Positions 31,738 to 41,800 are shown, counted from the first letter of the stretch. The stretch is 64,000 bases of DNA from Rufibacter sediminis (GCF_014269285.1 NZ_JACOAF010000017.1:1-64000); one strand, 5' to 3'. A program made the numbers and translations. Notes: generated by a model not told the origin, from the letters alone.

Positions 31738-33381
31738 TTAATGCAGGTAAACCGGCAGTTCTTTGTTGAGGGTGCTGGTTCTGAGTCTGAGTTTGTAGGC
31801 CCCCGGTGCCAGTGTTGTCCCGAAATTGACCTGGTACTGCGCTGTGGCTTTGGTTTCATCTTTCCAAAGCGTCTCCATCACGGTGCCGTCTGGTTTCTCC
31901 AGGGTCAAGGTCATGGTTCCGGCTTCTTTCACCGCCACGCCTATCCCGTAGGCATCGGCATCGGGGTGTTTGAGCAGATCGTATTGGCCGGTTCTTACCT
32001 CCGGAATAGCAAGGTAAAAGCCGGTTTCATAGGTTGGTTTTGAGATACCCGCTTTGGTCAACCCCGCCTGGATTTCCGGCAGTTTGGTGAAAAGACCCCA
32101 TAAAAGCCCGCTGCGGTAGTTCTCAATCATGGCCACAATGGGCCCCTGGTCAATGGCCAGGTAGTCTCTGCCTACCCAGTTCCGTTGCTTGTTATAGGCA
32201 TCATAAGGGCCATAGGCACCGATTAGCTGCGTTTTAAGTCCGCCGTACAGATTCCGGAGCACCTGCATGGCGTAAAAGGGGGTATAGGGAAAGGAACTCA
32301 GCGCTGCCGTGGGCGTAACGGTGCCGTTGTCATTGGTGGGGCTGTGCGCCGAGTAGCCATCGGGGTCATCAGAGGCGGTGAGGCCCCACAGGTGTTCTGA
32401 ATAGCCGTAGGCTTTGTTCGCCGAGTAGATGCTGTAGGACCGGTTGATGAGCGTGTGCTTCACATTATGCTGCCAGTAATTCACGTGCTGGTCTTGCATT
32501 TGCCGGGGATCAAGGCTCAAAAACGAATAATGGGCGAAAAACAGCGGACCGCCGTAAGATGGCCCGATGTCTAGCCGGTAACCTTCCAGGGTTTGAGTGT
32601 TCCGGAAGCCGTTGCCGGTCCAGGAAGTTTGATATACCGCCGGAGAAATGGCGTGGGTGGGAGAGGCCAGCGCCAGCACATACGCAATCAACCCTTCGTT
32701 CCAGCCTTGGATGGGCATGTTCATTTCCCAGCCGTAATTGGGGCTCCAGTGCCAGTAGAGTTTGTTGTCATTGCGGGAGGCGTACCAATCCCATTCCACG
32801 GTTTCCCAGAGCTGGGTGATCTTGTTCCGGAGTTCGGTTTCTTTGGCATCGGGGCCGTTGAAGTAGGCCCGGGCGGTGAGCAAGCCGTTCACCAGGAAAG
32901 CCGTTTCAATCACATCGCCGCCATCGTCTTTGGGGCTGAAGGGAATAACCTTGCCGGTGGTGCCGTTGAGCCAATGCGGCCAAACGCCATGGAACCGATC
33001 GGCGGAAGCTAAAAAGTTGCAGAGTTTGAGCAAGCATTCGGTAGCCTCTGGCCGCGTGATGAACCCCCGATGCACTCCCACTACAATTGCCTGAATACCG
33101 AAACCGGTGCCGCCACTGGTGACAGTCTCGCCGGAGTTGGTTCTTTCCCGCGCCATGCCGGAGGTGGGGTGCGCGTACTCCCAGAAATACTGGAACGTTT
33201 CGCGTTGCACCTTGTCCAAGAGCTCTTTGTCGGAGGCCGTGGAGACGGGAGGAAGCACCGGGTCATCTATAGGTGGTGAATCCGGTTCGTTCTTGTCTTC
33301 CTGGCAGGCAAAGGTGATCCAGCCGATCAAAAGACAGCAGATGTAAAACAGGAAGGTTGTCTTTGGGGGCATGGTGTTCAT
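31738..33381 (-). CDS. GH144-type beta-1,2-glucanase lipoprotein, paralogue 2, with C-terminal extension
   Basis: A 547-residue lipoprotein (signal ending GWITFAC, then QEDKNEPDSPP). The catalytic (alpha/alpha)6 barrel covers about residues 50-450 with the same blocks as paralogue 1 (LLDKVQRETFQYFWEYAHPTSGMARERTN; PFSPKDDGGDVIETAFLVNGLL; AIDQGPIVAMIENYRSGLLWGLF). An extra C-terminal domain of about 100 residues is probably a beta-sandwich. The acidic stretch after the lipobox suggests surface display, so this may be the endo-acting surface enzyme and paralogue 1 the periplasmic one (inference). Confidence 0.87.
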   Translation of the reverse strand: MNTMPPKTTFLFYICCLLIGWITFACQEDKNEPDSPPIDDPVLPPVSTASDKELLDKVQRETFQYFWEYAHPTSGMARERTNSGETVTSGGTGFGIQAIVVGVHRGFITRPEATECLLKLCNFLASADRFHGVWPHWLNGTTGKVIPFSPKDDGGDVIETAFLVNGLLTARAYFNGPDAKETELRNKITQLWETVEWDWYASRNDNKLYWHWSPNYGWEMNMPIQGWNEGLIAYVLALASPTHAISPAVYQTSWTGNGFRNTQTLEGYRLDIGPSYGGPLFFAHYSFLSLDPRQMQDQHVNYWQHNVKHTLINRSYSIYSANKAYGYSEHLWGLTASDDPDGYSAHSPTNDNGTVTPTAALSSFPYTPFYAMQVLRNLYGGLKTQLIGAYGPYDAYNKQRNWVGRDYLAIDQGPIVAMIENYRSGLLWGLFTKLPEIQAGLTKAGISKPTYETGFYLAIPEVRTGQYDLLKHPDADAYGIGVAVKEAGTMTLTLEKPDGTVMETLWKDETKATAQYQVNFGTTLAPGAYKLRLRTSTLNKELPVYLH

Positions 33382-33410
33382 TCTGGTTGTTTACTGGCAG
33401 GGCAGATTCA

Positions 33411-33445
33411 TTTTTGTGCCGTTTTAGGAAAACGAGGCCCAAAAC
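33411..33445. repeat. Palindrome family copy 18 (degenerate)
   Basis: TTTTTGTGCCGTTTT pairs with AAAACGAGGCCCAAAAC around an AGG loop; the left arm is damaged. Confidence 0.5.
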
Positions 33446-33458
33446 AGCTTGGAACTAG

Positions 33459-33491
33459 GAAGGAAAGACCGGGGCTTCTGCCCCAGTCCTT
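33459..33491 (-). terminator. Terminator-like hairpin after susD
   Basis: On the minus strand ACTGGGGC pairs with GCCCCGGT, then CTTTCCTTCCT. It could separate the SusCD message from the downstream enzymes; the T-run is weak. Confidence 0.5.
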
Positions 33492-33510
33492 AACCTAACC
33501 CTAATTCAAA

Positions 33511-34986
33511 TTAATAGCCGGGGTTTTGCGTGAGCGTACCACCGCTTAAGGTAATCTGGTTCTGCGGAATGGGAAGTACCTCGTTTTTACCGGCGGTGAA
33601 GTTCTTGCCGTGCGCTCGCAGCACCTGTTCGGCGCGTCTCTGGCGCACCAGGTCATAGAACCGCTCGCCGTTTTCCAGGGCCAGCTCTACCCGGCGCTCG
33701 TGCCAGATTTTCAGGCGCATGTCTTCCTTGGTGGTGAAGGTGACCGGAGCCAGGCCCGCTCTTTGCCGCACCAGGTTCAGGGAACTCTCCGCTTTGGCGG
33801 TCTGGCCCAGTTCATTCGCGGCTTCGGCGTGCATGAGCAATACCTCGGCGTAGCGCAGAATGCGGATGTTCTGGTCTTTTCCGTAGCCGCAAACCTGGGT
33901 CACGCTGGATGGCACATACGCTTTCTGGTTGTAGCGCTCGCTTGGGGCGGTGGCGTTGATGACATCGCCTTCGGGCGTGGTTTCGCCGCGGTACAGGATG
34001 GTGGCGTCTTTCCGCTTGTCACCGGGTTCAAAGGCGGCCTCCAGGTCTGCTGAAGGCGTAAAGAAGCCCCAGCCGAACTGGCCTCTTACCGACTGGACCT
34101 CGGCCCACTGGCTGTTGGAAGCACCGCAGTTGCCGGGCAGCGTCTGGGCCTGAATCTCAAAGATGGACTCCCGGTTGTTTTCGCCCTGTAATCTGAAAAT
34201 CTGGTAAAAATCAGGCGTCAGGCTATAGCCCAGGCCCATTACCTGCTCGGTGAGGGAGAGCACATCGGCCCACTGGGCCTGGTATAAATTTACCTTCGCC
34301 AGCATGCCCAGCGCCGCCCCTTTGGTGGCCCGGCCAACGTCTGCGGCTCCGTAAGCGGTGGGCAAAACGGCAGCGGCTTCGGTTAAATCTTGTTCAATGA
34401 AGGCGTAGACTTCTTCCCGGGTGTTGCGGGTGGGGTTCAACTCTTCCGGCGTTACGGGCACCCTTCTCATGATGGGCACGCCCCCGAATGTCCGGACCAG
34501 GTTGAAGTAATGGTAGGCCCGCAGGAACTTGGCCTCGGCCAGCAAACGGGCTTTCAAGCCTTCATCCATGGTGATGCCGGGCACGTTGTCCAATACCTGA
34601 TTGACGAGGTTGATTCCCTGGTATTGCCCTACCCAGTAGCCATTCAGCTGGCCTTCTGTGGGGGTCACCGTGAAGTTGTCATACAGGTTCATGAACTCGG
34701 CATCGCCGGGCACGCTTCCTTTATCTGCGTCATCAGAGGTGATGGTGCTGACGGCCAGGTAGGCAAAGGCGATGTTGTTCCATTCCCTCAGGTTCCCGTA
34801 GATGGAGTTTACGGCCGATAAAGCCTGGGCCTGCGTCTGGAAGAACTGCGTATTCACGGCCTGTCCTTCTGGCGGAACATCCAGAAAGGAATCACTGCAG
34901 GAATAAGATACTCCCAGGGTTAACGTCCCGGCCAGAAGCCAGGATAAGCGTTTTATTTTAGAGGTTTTATTTTCCATGGCGTTCAT
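33511..34986 (-). CDS. RagB/SusD-type lipoprotein of the glucan locus
   Basis: Surface glycan-binding lipoprotein of about 491 residues (GVSYSC lipobox, then SDSFLDVPPEG). SusD signatures are LLAEAKFLRAYHYFNLVRTFGGVPIM, RYAEVLLMHAEAANELG and HERRVELALENGERFYDLVRQ, ending in LTQNPGY. I use the Met at 34986, which lies just after the SusC stop at 34991; a longer reading from 35004 would overlap SusC. Cognate partner of the SusC gene 4 nt upstream. Confidence 0.94.
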   Translation of the reverse strand: MNAMENKTSKIKRLSWLLAGTLTLGVSYSCSDSFLDVPPEGQAVNTQFFQTQAQALSAVNSIYGNLREWNNIAFAYLAVSTITSDDADKGSVPGDAEFMNLYDNFTVTPTEGQLNGYWVGQYQGINLVNQVLDNVPGITMDEGLKARLLAEAKFLRAYHYFNLVRTFGGVPIMRRVPVTPEELNPTRNTREEVYAFIEQDLTEAAAVLPTAYGAADVGRATKGAALGMLAKVNLYQAQWADVLSLTEQVMGLGYSLTPDFYQIFRLQGENNRESIFEIQAQTLPGNCGASNSQWAEVQSVRGQFGWGFFTPSADLEAAFEPGDKRKDATILYRGETTPEGDVINATAPSERYNQKAYVPSSVTQVCGYGKDQNIRILRYAEVLLMHAEAANELGQTAKAESSLNLVRQRAGLAPVTFTTKEDMRLKIWHERRVELALENGERFYDLVRQRRAEQVLRAHGKNFTAGKNEVLPIPQNQITLSGGTLTQNPGY

Positions 34987-34990
34987 CTGA

Positions 34991-37900
34991 TTAGAAAGTG
35001 ACATTTACACCCAGGTTATAGGTGGCAGAAAGGGGGTAGACATTTCTGTCAATACCATAGTCAATAGGGCTGGGGCCTCCCACTTCTGGGGAGAAGCCAT
35101 TGTAGTCAAAGAGGGTGATGGGGTTCTGGGCGTTGAGGAAAATCCGGAGCCCCTGCATTTTCCATCTGTTTACCATTGTGGTAGGGAAGTTGTAGCCCAG
35201 TTGCAGGTTTCTGATGCGCACATAGTCTCCGCTTTCCACATAGAAGCTGTTTGGGTCCAGGTTATTACCGGTCAGGTTGGCTGATGGGTAGCTATTGGAG
35301 GTTCCCGGTCCTCTCCAGCGGTTGTCATAGAAGTCCTGGTCGTAGTTCTCGTTTCCGTACCGGGTGTTCCGGTTACCGTTGTAGATGTCTCTGTCGGCCA
35401 CGCCCTGAATATCCAGCTGCAAGTCAAAGTTTTTGTAGGCGAATCCGGTGTTGATGCCGTAGGTGATGCCCGGGTTAGGGTTGCCCAGAATGACTTTGTC
35501 TCGGGAATCTATCACGTTGTCATCGTTGATGTCGCGGTAAATGAAATCACCGGGTTTGGCGTTGGTCTGGGCCGAGGCTGCTATCTCATCTGTGGTCTGG
35601 AAAATACCGTCCATGATGTAGCCGTAGAACGACCCGATGGGGTCTCCCACGCGGGAGATGGTGGTGAGATAACCTCCTACGGGGATACTGCCCCCCGCCA
35701 GTGAAACATTACCAGTAGAGAGGCTGGTCACTTCATTCTTGTTTCTGGAGAAGTTAGCCCCAATGTTGTAAGAGAAGTCATCGCCCACGGTAGCGTTCCA
35801 GCGCACGGCCAGTTCAATGCCTCTGTTTTGGAAGGAAGCGAAGTTGCCCATGATGGAGCTTCTATTGGCTCCAGAAGTACCAATTAGCGGTACCGTGAAC
35901 ACGGCGTTCTCCGTTTTCTTGTTGTACCAATCCACTTCAATGCTTAACTGGTTGTTCAGGAAGCCAAACTCAGCACCTAAGTCGGTCTCTTTCACAACTT
36001 CCCACAGCAGGGTGGGTGGTGGGAAATCTGTCAGGTTACCTCCTGGATAGGCAATCCCGTTAAAGAAGGCCACATATCTGGGATCAAAATTCACCACCTG
36101 GCTCGTAATGTTGGAGGGAACGTTGTTGTTCCCCAGTTTCCCCCAACTGGCTCTTAGTTTCAAGAAATTAAGGGTCTCTTGGTTTTGCATGAAGGATTCC
36201 TCGGTGACTACCCAGCCCAACCCGATGGAAGGGAAATAGTCATACCGATCACTTTCCGGGAACTTAGAGGAGCCATCATACCGCAGAGTGGCGGTCAAGA
36301 GGTACCTGCCCATCAAAGAATAGTTGATCCGGCCAAAATAAGACTGGAACTTCTCCCTGCCTGCGCTATTGAAGGCTAACAAAGTGGTCTGGTCACCGTT
36401 GCCCAAGTACAGGTTCGCTTCGGTTTCATAGTTTACTCCTTTCACAGAACCCCCCAGGGTCTCGTTGAATGCTTCCTGCGCAGAGGTTCCGGCCAGAATG
36501 GTAAACTCATGGTCTCCCAAGGTTTTCTGGAACGTCAAGGTGTTTTCCCAGAGCCAGCTGTTCGCTTTGCTTCTGCTTCTGGTGAGCGAACTGATCTGCG
36601 CTTTCTGAACCGTGGTTAAGGAGTCTTCTGACTGAAAGTTTCTGAACTCATTGATGGCGTAATCAAGCCCCAGGCTGGTTCTGAAGGTAAAGCTGTTGAG
36701 GAAGTTCCACTCCCCGAAGACGTTACCGGTTAAGCGCTGGCCGTTTGATTTCTGGTTATACCAATCCAGGGAGGCCTGCGGGTTGGCAAAGTTCCCGATG
36801 GGGTAATCTGCGGGGTCACCGTAATTACCGTTTGCTTTTCTGACGGGCAGAACCGGTGGCGCCACAAAGGCCTGGTAGAAAATATCCCCGGGGATGTCAG
36901 TTGATTTGTACCCCGAGAAGATACCGCTGTAGCCCACTTTTATCTTGTCAGTCAGCTTTAGATCGGTTTGTAACCGGGCGGTAAGCCTTTCATACTCGTG
37001 CCCTTTCACTACGCCTTCCTGGTTCAGGTAACCGGCACTCAGGCTGTAGGTTGCTCTGTCAGTGCCGCCGGAGGCTGAGACCTGGTGGTTCTGGATGTTA
37101 GCCGTCTGCAGAATTTCATCAAACCAATCGGTATTGGGTAAGTTGGAGCCAATGGTGCCCGGTGCGTTCTTTTCATTGTACAAGGTGGCGTACTCCTGGG
37201 CATCGGTCATTTCCAGTTTGTTGGTCACTCGCTGTACCCCCACAAACCCGTTGTAGTTGATTCTGGGTGCGCCGGTTTTGCCGCGTTTGGTAGTGACAAG
37301 AACTACCCCGTTGGCCGCCCTGATACCGTAAATAGAGGCGCTGGAGGCATCTTTCAGGATCTCCATAGACTCAATATCCGCTGGGTTCAGGAAACTGAGG
37401 TCAGATACAAAGGTTCCATCCACCACATACAAGGGTTCCAGTCCGCCCTGAGCTGAGCCTACGCCCCTGATTCTCACCTGCGGAGAGGCACCCGGCGCGC
37501 CGGAGTTGGTGACCTGCACCCCGGCCACTCTTCCCTGGATGGAGCTTACCGGGTTTTGGGACGACTGCCGCTCAAATTCCTGGCTCTTCACCGAAGAGAT
37601 GGAGCCTGTCACGTCCCGTTTCTGCTGGGTGCCGTACCCCACCACCACTACCTCTTCCAGGGCTTTGGCGTCCTGAAGCAAGGTGACATTGATAGAAGAT
37701 TGCGTACCCACCGGAACTTCCTGAGTAAGGAACCCGATGTAGGAGAACACCAGGGTGCCATTGTTGTCTGGCACTGGAATGGAATAATTCCCGTCCACGT
37801 CTGTGGCGGTGGCCGTGGTGGTGCCTTTCAGAGCAACTGATACGCCAATCAAGGGAGCTCCTCCGCCGCTAACTTTACCAGTTATGGTTCTTTGCTGGGC

Positions 37901-38029
37901 GGCTGCCTGCTCAATGTTCAACATCAGGAAGGCGACCAACAGCATCAGAAAAGAAGACGCTTTCCTCTTTTGCCACTGGTGTCGCCCTCTTTGAGAGGCC
38001 AACTGTTCTTTAGGTAAAAAGTCTGTCAT
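34991..38029 (-). CDS. SusC/RagA TonB-dependent transporter of the glucan locus
   Basis: A 1,012-residue outer-membrane importer without an STN domain. Signal region to about residue 45, carboxypeptidase-regulatory-like domain (RTITGKVSGGGAPLIGVSVALKG), TonB box region EEVVVVGYGTQQKRDV, plug (IRGVGSAQGGLEPLYVVDG; IESMEILKDASSASIYGI) and a barrel ending ATYNLGVNVTF. Lack of STN fits control by the propeller/LuxR regulator just upstream rather than sigma/anti-sigma signalling. Directly coupled to SusD. Confidence 0.95.
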   Translation of the reverse strand: MTDFLPKEQLASQRGRHQWQKRKASSFLMLLVAFLMLNIEQAAAQQRTITGKVSGGGAPLIGVSVALKGTTTATATDVDGNYSIPVPDNNGTLVFSYIGFLTQEVPVGTQSSINVTLLQDAKALEEVVVVGYGTQQKRDVTGSISSVKSQEFERQSSQNPVSSIQGRVAGVQVTNSGAPGASPQVRIRGVGSAQGGLEPLYVVDGTFVSDLSFLNPADIESMEILKDASSASIYGIRAANGVVLVTTKRGKTGAPRINYNGFVGVQRVTNKLEMTDAQEYATLYNEKNAPGTIGSNLPNTDWFDEILQTANIQNHQVSASGGTDRATYSLSAGYLNQEGVVKGHEYERLTARLQTDLKLTDKIKVGYSGIFSGYKSTDIPGDIFYQAFVAPPVLPVRKANGNYGDPADYPIGNFANPQASLDWYNQKSNGQRLTGNVFGEWNFLNSFTFRTSLGLDYAINEFRNFQSEDSLTTVQKAQISSLTRSRSKANSWLWENTLTFQKTLGDHEFTILAGTSAQEAFNETLGGSVKGVNYETEANLYLGNGDQTTLLAFNSAGREKFQSYFGRINYSLMGRYLLTATLRYDGSSKFPESDRYDYFPSIGLGWVVTEESFMQNQETLNFLKLRASWGKLGNNNVPSNITSQVVNFDPRYVAFFNGIAYPGGNLTDFPPPTLLWEVVKETDLGAEFGFLNNQLSIEVDWYNKKTENAVFTVPLIGTSGANRSSIMGNFASFQNRGIELAVRWNATVGDDFSYNIGANFSRNKNEVTSLSTGNVSLAGGSIPVGGYLTTISRVGDPIGSFYGYIMDGIFQTTDEIAASAQTNAKPGDFIYRDINDDNVIDSRDKVILGNPNPGITYGINTGFAYKNFDLQLDIQGVADRDIYNGNRNTRYGNENYDQDFYDNRWRGPGTSNSYPSANLTGNNLDPNSFYVESGDYVRIRNLQLGYNFPTTMVNRWKMQGLRIFLNAQNPITLFDYNGFSPEVGGPSPIDYGIDRNVYPLSATYNLGVNVTF

Positions 38030-38558
38030 ATGAGAAGGATTAGAGGGTAGATAGATAAGCTAGGAATAAGTGTTTCATAGGTGTTGGAACTAGGGTATAC
38101 ACGCTGCTGAACTTGCTCAAAAGTGAACACATATCACCTCAAAGACTAATAAAGGACCTCAACAATGCTACACGGTTTGCGAATTTGTTAAAAGTGTCGT
38201 TTTGGAAATGGTTCTTACTGATATATACGTATTTATAAGCCTGTATTGGTGTGGTTTTGTCAATGCTGTGAGGGCTGTGTGCCTTGCATGAGAGGTAATG
38301 ATGTAGTGTTTTTAGGCGATTTTGCTGGACTGTTGCCCTAACTGCAGGTGGTTAGTTCCGCCCAATAGTTTTTGAAGTAGCAATCCACCAGGCTTCAGCC
38401 CGGAAAACCGGAAGCTGTGTGGTTGATCCGAGGACTTCAAAGGAGGGTAACAGTAACAAGAGAGGTGTGAGCCAGAGAGGTAGAGGCAGGCCGTACGAGA
38501 GGAGGAGCACGACGTATGGAGCCACCCTTTACCGGAATACCGGTTTAGTTTCACCACT

Positions 38559-38596
38559 CGTTTTAGAGCCGTTTTCTGGAAATAAGCTTTAAAGTA
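38559..38596. repeat. Palindrome family copy 19
   Basis: CGTTTTAGAGCCGTTTTC pairs imperfectly with GAAATAAGCTTTAAAGTA. Confidence 0.65.
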
Positions 38597-38726
38597 AATT
38601 CAGCGTGAGATGACTTCTGCGGCAGGCAGAAAGAAGAAATATTCCAAATTCTCAGCACGGGCGCTGATCATCCGGGGGAAGTAGCATAGCCTTAGGCGCA
38701 ACTTGCAGAAAGAATTGAAAGAAAAA

Positions 38727-38780
38727 GGCCCATCGGTTTTGAGGCTGTTTTTATAAAACAGCCTCAAAACCGATGGGCCT
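38727..38780. repeat. Palindrome family copy 20 with extended perfect arms
   Basis: AGGCCCATCGGTTTTGAGGC... pairs exactly with ...GCCTCAAAACCGATGGGCCT; arms of about 25 bp. AGGCCCATCG on the outside is not part of the family core. Confidence 0.9.
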
Positions 38781-38890
38781 GGAATGAATCAAATAGACAT
38801 CCATCAGGAGGAAATAGCTACGAGTTGGCTTTGTCCTGCAACAGACCTATCGCGTAGTGATTTCTCCTGAGGCCGAGGTTTGGTTTGCCC

Positions 38891-41800
38891 CTATACCTCC
38901 ATCAGAAACTCCACCAGATTTCGTTCATGGTCAAGGTTCAGCTTCTTGCGTAGCCGGTATCGCCTGATTTCTACGCCCCGGAGGGTAATGTTGAGCAAAG
39001 AGGCAATTTCCTTGCTGTTCATGTTCATCCGGAGGTAAGCGCACAATTTCAGGTCATTGGGGGTGAGATCACCGTGCCGGCATTTCAGTTTCTTGAAGTA
39101 GTTCTCGTGGGCTTCATTGAAGCTGGATTCAAACAGGTTCCAGTCATAATCCTCGGTCATGCCGTCTTTGATGACTTTCTGGATTCGCTTCAGCTGGTCA
39201 TCGCCCAGTTTCTTTCCGCTTTGGTCCTTCAGCTGCAGAATCTCCTCCCTGATGTTGATCAGGAGCTCGTTTTTGGAGACAATGTTCAGGGCCGAATTAG
39301 CCAGCTCCCGGCTTTTAGACGCTAATTCAGACTGTAGCTGCTCGTTCCGGAACTTGATCAGTTTCTGTTCATTGATGATGGCCTCCTGCCGGAGATACTC
39401 TTCTTTCTCTTTCTCCAATTTCAGCCGGATGCGCTCTTTGTCACGCTGCAGCTTCTGGCGGTACAGGTGCCTGAAAAGCAGCAGCAGCAGGATTCCCGCC
39501 AGCACATACCCTACCATGGCCCACATCGTGGCATACCAGGGAGGCGCAATTGTGAAGGCCAGCTCCGTCACCGGCGATTCAGTGTCAAGGTCTATCCGGG
39601 CCTTCACCAGCAGCTTGTAATCGCCTTGGCGCAGGTTGACGAACTCTTTGTGGGTGGCACTGCTCCAATCTGACCATTTCTGCGAATATCCTTCCAGAAA
39701 GTAGCGGAACTGCGGTTTGGTCTGCCCGAAATATGGGAGTGAATACGCAATCCCGACGCTGTTCTTACGGAAAGGAATCTCCAGACTGCGGTTGCCATGC
39801 TCCTGGAAAATATCGGCCTCGTCCTGGCTGTTGTACACTTTCCGAATCAGGACCTGGGGCAGCGTCTTTTTCCGCTGGGGTTGGACATCGGTGTTGTACA
39901 CCACAAAACCATCGTCAATGCTGATGAGGTAAATGGAGTTGCTGATGCGGCTGATGTTCTCGTAATACTGCACCATGCGCCCGTTCAGCATGCTGAAAGG
40001 GCTGGAACTCATCTCCATGGTGCCCGGCCGCGAGAGGTTGACCAGCGCCACCTTGCCATGGTTGATAAACCAGTACCGGTCATCGGCGGCCCTGATGATG
40101 CGGTTAGAAGAAGCGAAGGAACCCAGCTTTTTGTTCAGCTGGGTGTATTTGGAGAACCGGTCGCTGATCTCGTCATAGACGTGGAAACCGGCATCAGAGG
40201 AAAACACGATTCGGCTGTCTAGCCGGAACACGTTGATCTGGTAATCTTTGGGCAGGCCGTGCGCCTTTGCGTAATGTTTGGAGCTGGTCACGCTGGTCAG
40301 GTCACTGCTCAAAGCCAGGCGGTACAAGCCTTTGTAGGCGTGGCTCACCCAGATATGCCCCGAGTTGTCCTGCTCCACGCACCGGGAGGGCTCGTCAAAC
40401 CCCTTTACCTGATGCGAGAAAACCCAGTTGCCCTGCGGGTCTTTCCGGTAGAGCACCAATCCGTTATAAGTGCCCTGAATCAGCAGATTGGGGTGGGAGG
40501 GCAGCCGTTTAATGGTCCATCCGCCTTTGAAGTCTGAAATCTTCACCAGGGTGTTTCCCTCTACCCTGAACGTGCCGTCGTTGTGGCCGCAGAGCAGTTG
40601 ATCGTCCAGCAGGGCCAGGTCCCATACCTGCCCCTGGGAGCCTTCAATGATCTTGAAATCAAAGGATTGGTACGGCCGCGTGCTGCCAGAAAGCCATTCG
40701 CTGTAGAAAAGCCCCTGGTTGGTGCCCAGATAAATCTTGCCCTTGTGGATGATGCTGGAGTAAACCGTCCCAAATTTTCCTGTCTTATCGAAGTAAAAGT
40801 AAAAAGGGGAGTTCACTTCAATGCGGTCGATGCCGTTGTCTAGCCCCGCCCACAGGTTCTGATCCTGATCGGCGAACAGATTCAGGACGGTGTTGTTCTG
40901 CAACCCGATGGATTTGTTCACCAGGTGGACAATGTTGCCTGCCCGGTCCAGAATCACCAGCCCGTTCAGGATGGTGCCGTACACCAGGTACTTGTTCTGG
41001 AGTAGGACACCGTTGTTGAGTTGGTTCGTTTTCAGGTAGTCATTGGCCTGGTTCTGCCAAGGCGAGACCGTTTTCCCGTCGTACAGGAAAAGTCCGTTCT
41101 TTGCCGTGCCAATGACATATTGGCCCTCCGCCAGCGGAAGCACCGAATGGATGCCGGTAAGGGCGCTGGAGGCGGCAACAGGATGCAGACTGTCTTCTTT
41201 GAGTTCATAAAGGCCCTTGGATAAAACTTCTACAAAATATCGGTTATGGGCTTTAAACAGGAACAGCAGGGTGTTGGGCCCTTTCACGACCTTTATTTTC
41301 CCCTGCTCATAGATATAGATGGCCGAGAACGACTGAAAGAGCACCCTGTTTTCTTCTACATGAATCTTCCATATCTCGTCTTTGAGAACGTTTTTCTGGG
41401 GCACGAGCGCGGTGAGCGAGTGGTACACAAACTTCCCCTGCTCGTTGTGCTGCCAATACCCCAGCTCCCCGAAACCGCCGGCATATACCCGACCGGTTTG
41501 GTCGGCGGCCACGGCCCGCACAATGACTTTGTTGGGCATGGGGTACGTCTGCCAGGATTGCCCGTCATAGGCCAGCAGCCCTTCTGAGTTGCCGTAGTAC
41601 ATTACCCGGTCTTTCCCCTGGGAGATAGACCAGTTCTGGTTACCCGCCTGGTAGAGCAGTTTGGAGTAGTTCTGCACAAAAGGAAAGCTGGAACTTCGCC
41701 CAAGCAGGGGCCACACGGTTAAGGCGCAGAACAGCAACGCCCAACCTAAAACCCCACAGATCTTATTCTTCGCTCTCATTCCTGTTGACAATGATGCCAT
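38891..41800 (-). CDS. Propeller/Y_Y_Y sensor with LuxR-type DNA-binding domain
   Basis: A 969-residue membrane-spanning transcription regulator. In order: signal or first span (about 13-33), two-component-regulator propeller repeats (about 60-650), a triple-Tyr (Y_Y_Y) domain (about 690-757, FRYFLEGYSQKWSDWSSATHKEFVNLRQGDYKLLVKA), a transmembrane span (about 763-783), a coiled coil (about 785-860) and a C-terminal LuxR-like helix-turn-helix (LTPNDLKLCAYLRMNMNSKEIASLLNITLRGVEIRRYRLRKKL). There is no kinase, receiver or AraC domain, so it is not a hybrid two-component system; binding of a periplasmic oligosaccharide is probably coupled directly to DNA binding. Divergence from SusC is lacking: both are on the same strand. 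The Met at 41779 is an alternative start. Confidence 0.9.
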   Translation of the reverse strand: MASLSTGMRAKNKICGVLGWALLFCALTVWPLLGRSSSFPFVQNYSKLLYQAGNQNWSISQGKDRVMYYGNSEGLLAYDGQSWQTYPMPNKVIVRAVAADQTGRVYAGGFGELGYWQHNEQGKFVYHSLTALVPQKNVLKDEIWKIHVEENRVLFQSFSAIYIYEQGKIKVVKGPNTLLFLFKAHNRYFVEVLSKGLYELKEDSLHPVAASSALTGIHSVLPLAEGQYVIGTAKNGLFLYDGKTVSPWQNQANDYLKTNQLNNGVLLQNKYLVYGTILNGLVILDRAGNIVHLVNKSIGLQNNTVLNLFADQDQNLWAGLDNGIDRIEVNSPFYFYFDKTGKFGTVYSSIIHKGKIYLGTNQGLFYSEWLSGSTRPYQSFDFKIIEGSQGQVWDLALLDDQLLCGHNDGTFRVEGNTLVKISDFKGGWTIKRLPSHPNLLIQGTYNGLVLYRKDPQGNWVFSHQVKGFDEPSRCVEQDNSGHIWVSHAYKGLYRLALSSDLTSVTSSKHYAKAHGLPKDYQINVFRLDSRIVFSSDAGFHVYDEISDRFSKYTQLNKKLGSFASSNRIIRAADDRYWFINHGKVALVNLSRPGTMEMSSSPFSMLNGRMVQYYENISRISNSIYLISIDDGFVVYNTDVQPQRKKTLPQVLIRKVYNSQDEADIFQEHGNRSLEIPFRKNSVGIAYSLPYFGQTKPQFRYFLEGYSQKWSDWSSATHKEFVNLRQGDYKLLVKARIDLDTESPVTELAFTIAPPWYATMWAMVGYVLAGILLLLLFRHLYRQKLQRDKERIRLKLEKEKEEYLRQEAIINEQKLIKFRNEQLQSELASKSRELANSALNIVSKNELLINIREEILQLKDQSGKKLGDDQLKRIQKVIKDGMTEDYDWNLFESSFNEAHENYFKKLKCRHGDLTPNDLKLCAYLRMNMNSKEIASLLNITLRGVEIRRYRLRKKLNLDHERNLVEFLMEV

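Larger units (their letters stand above)
38030..38890. other. Long regulatory gap upstream of the glucan-locus SusC
   Basis: About 860 nt with no credible gene; the 81-residue Ser/Cys-rich frame at 38312-38557 looks spurious. It must contain the susC promoter, but no convincing TTTG/TAnnTTTG pair could be fixed. It holds palindrome copies 19 and 20; copy 20 is a very strong extended hairpin about 110 nt after the regulator's stop. Confidence 0.55.

Noticed and set aside
38312-38557. 81-residue minus-strand frame in the gap upstream of SusC
   Set aside because: Composition is Ser/Cys/Leu-rich without domain-like pattern, and no promoter or start context is evident.
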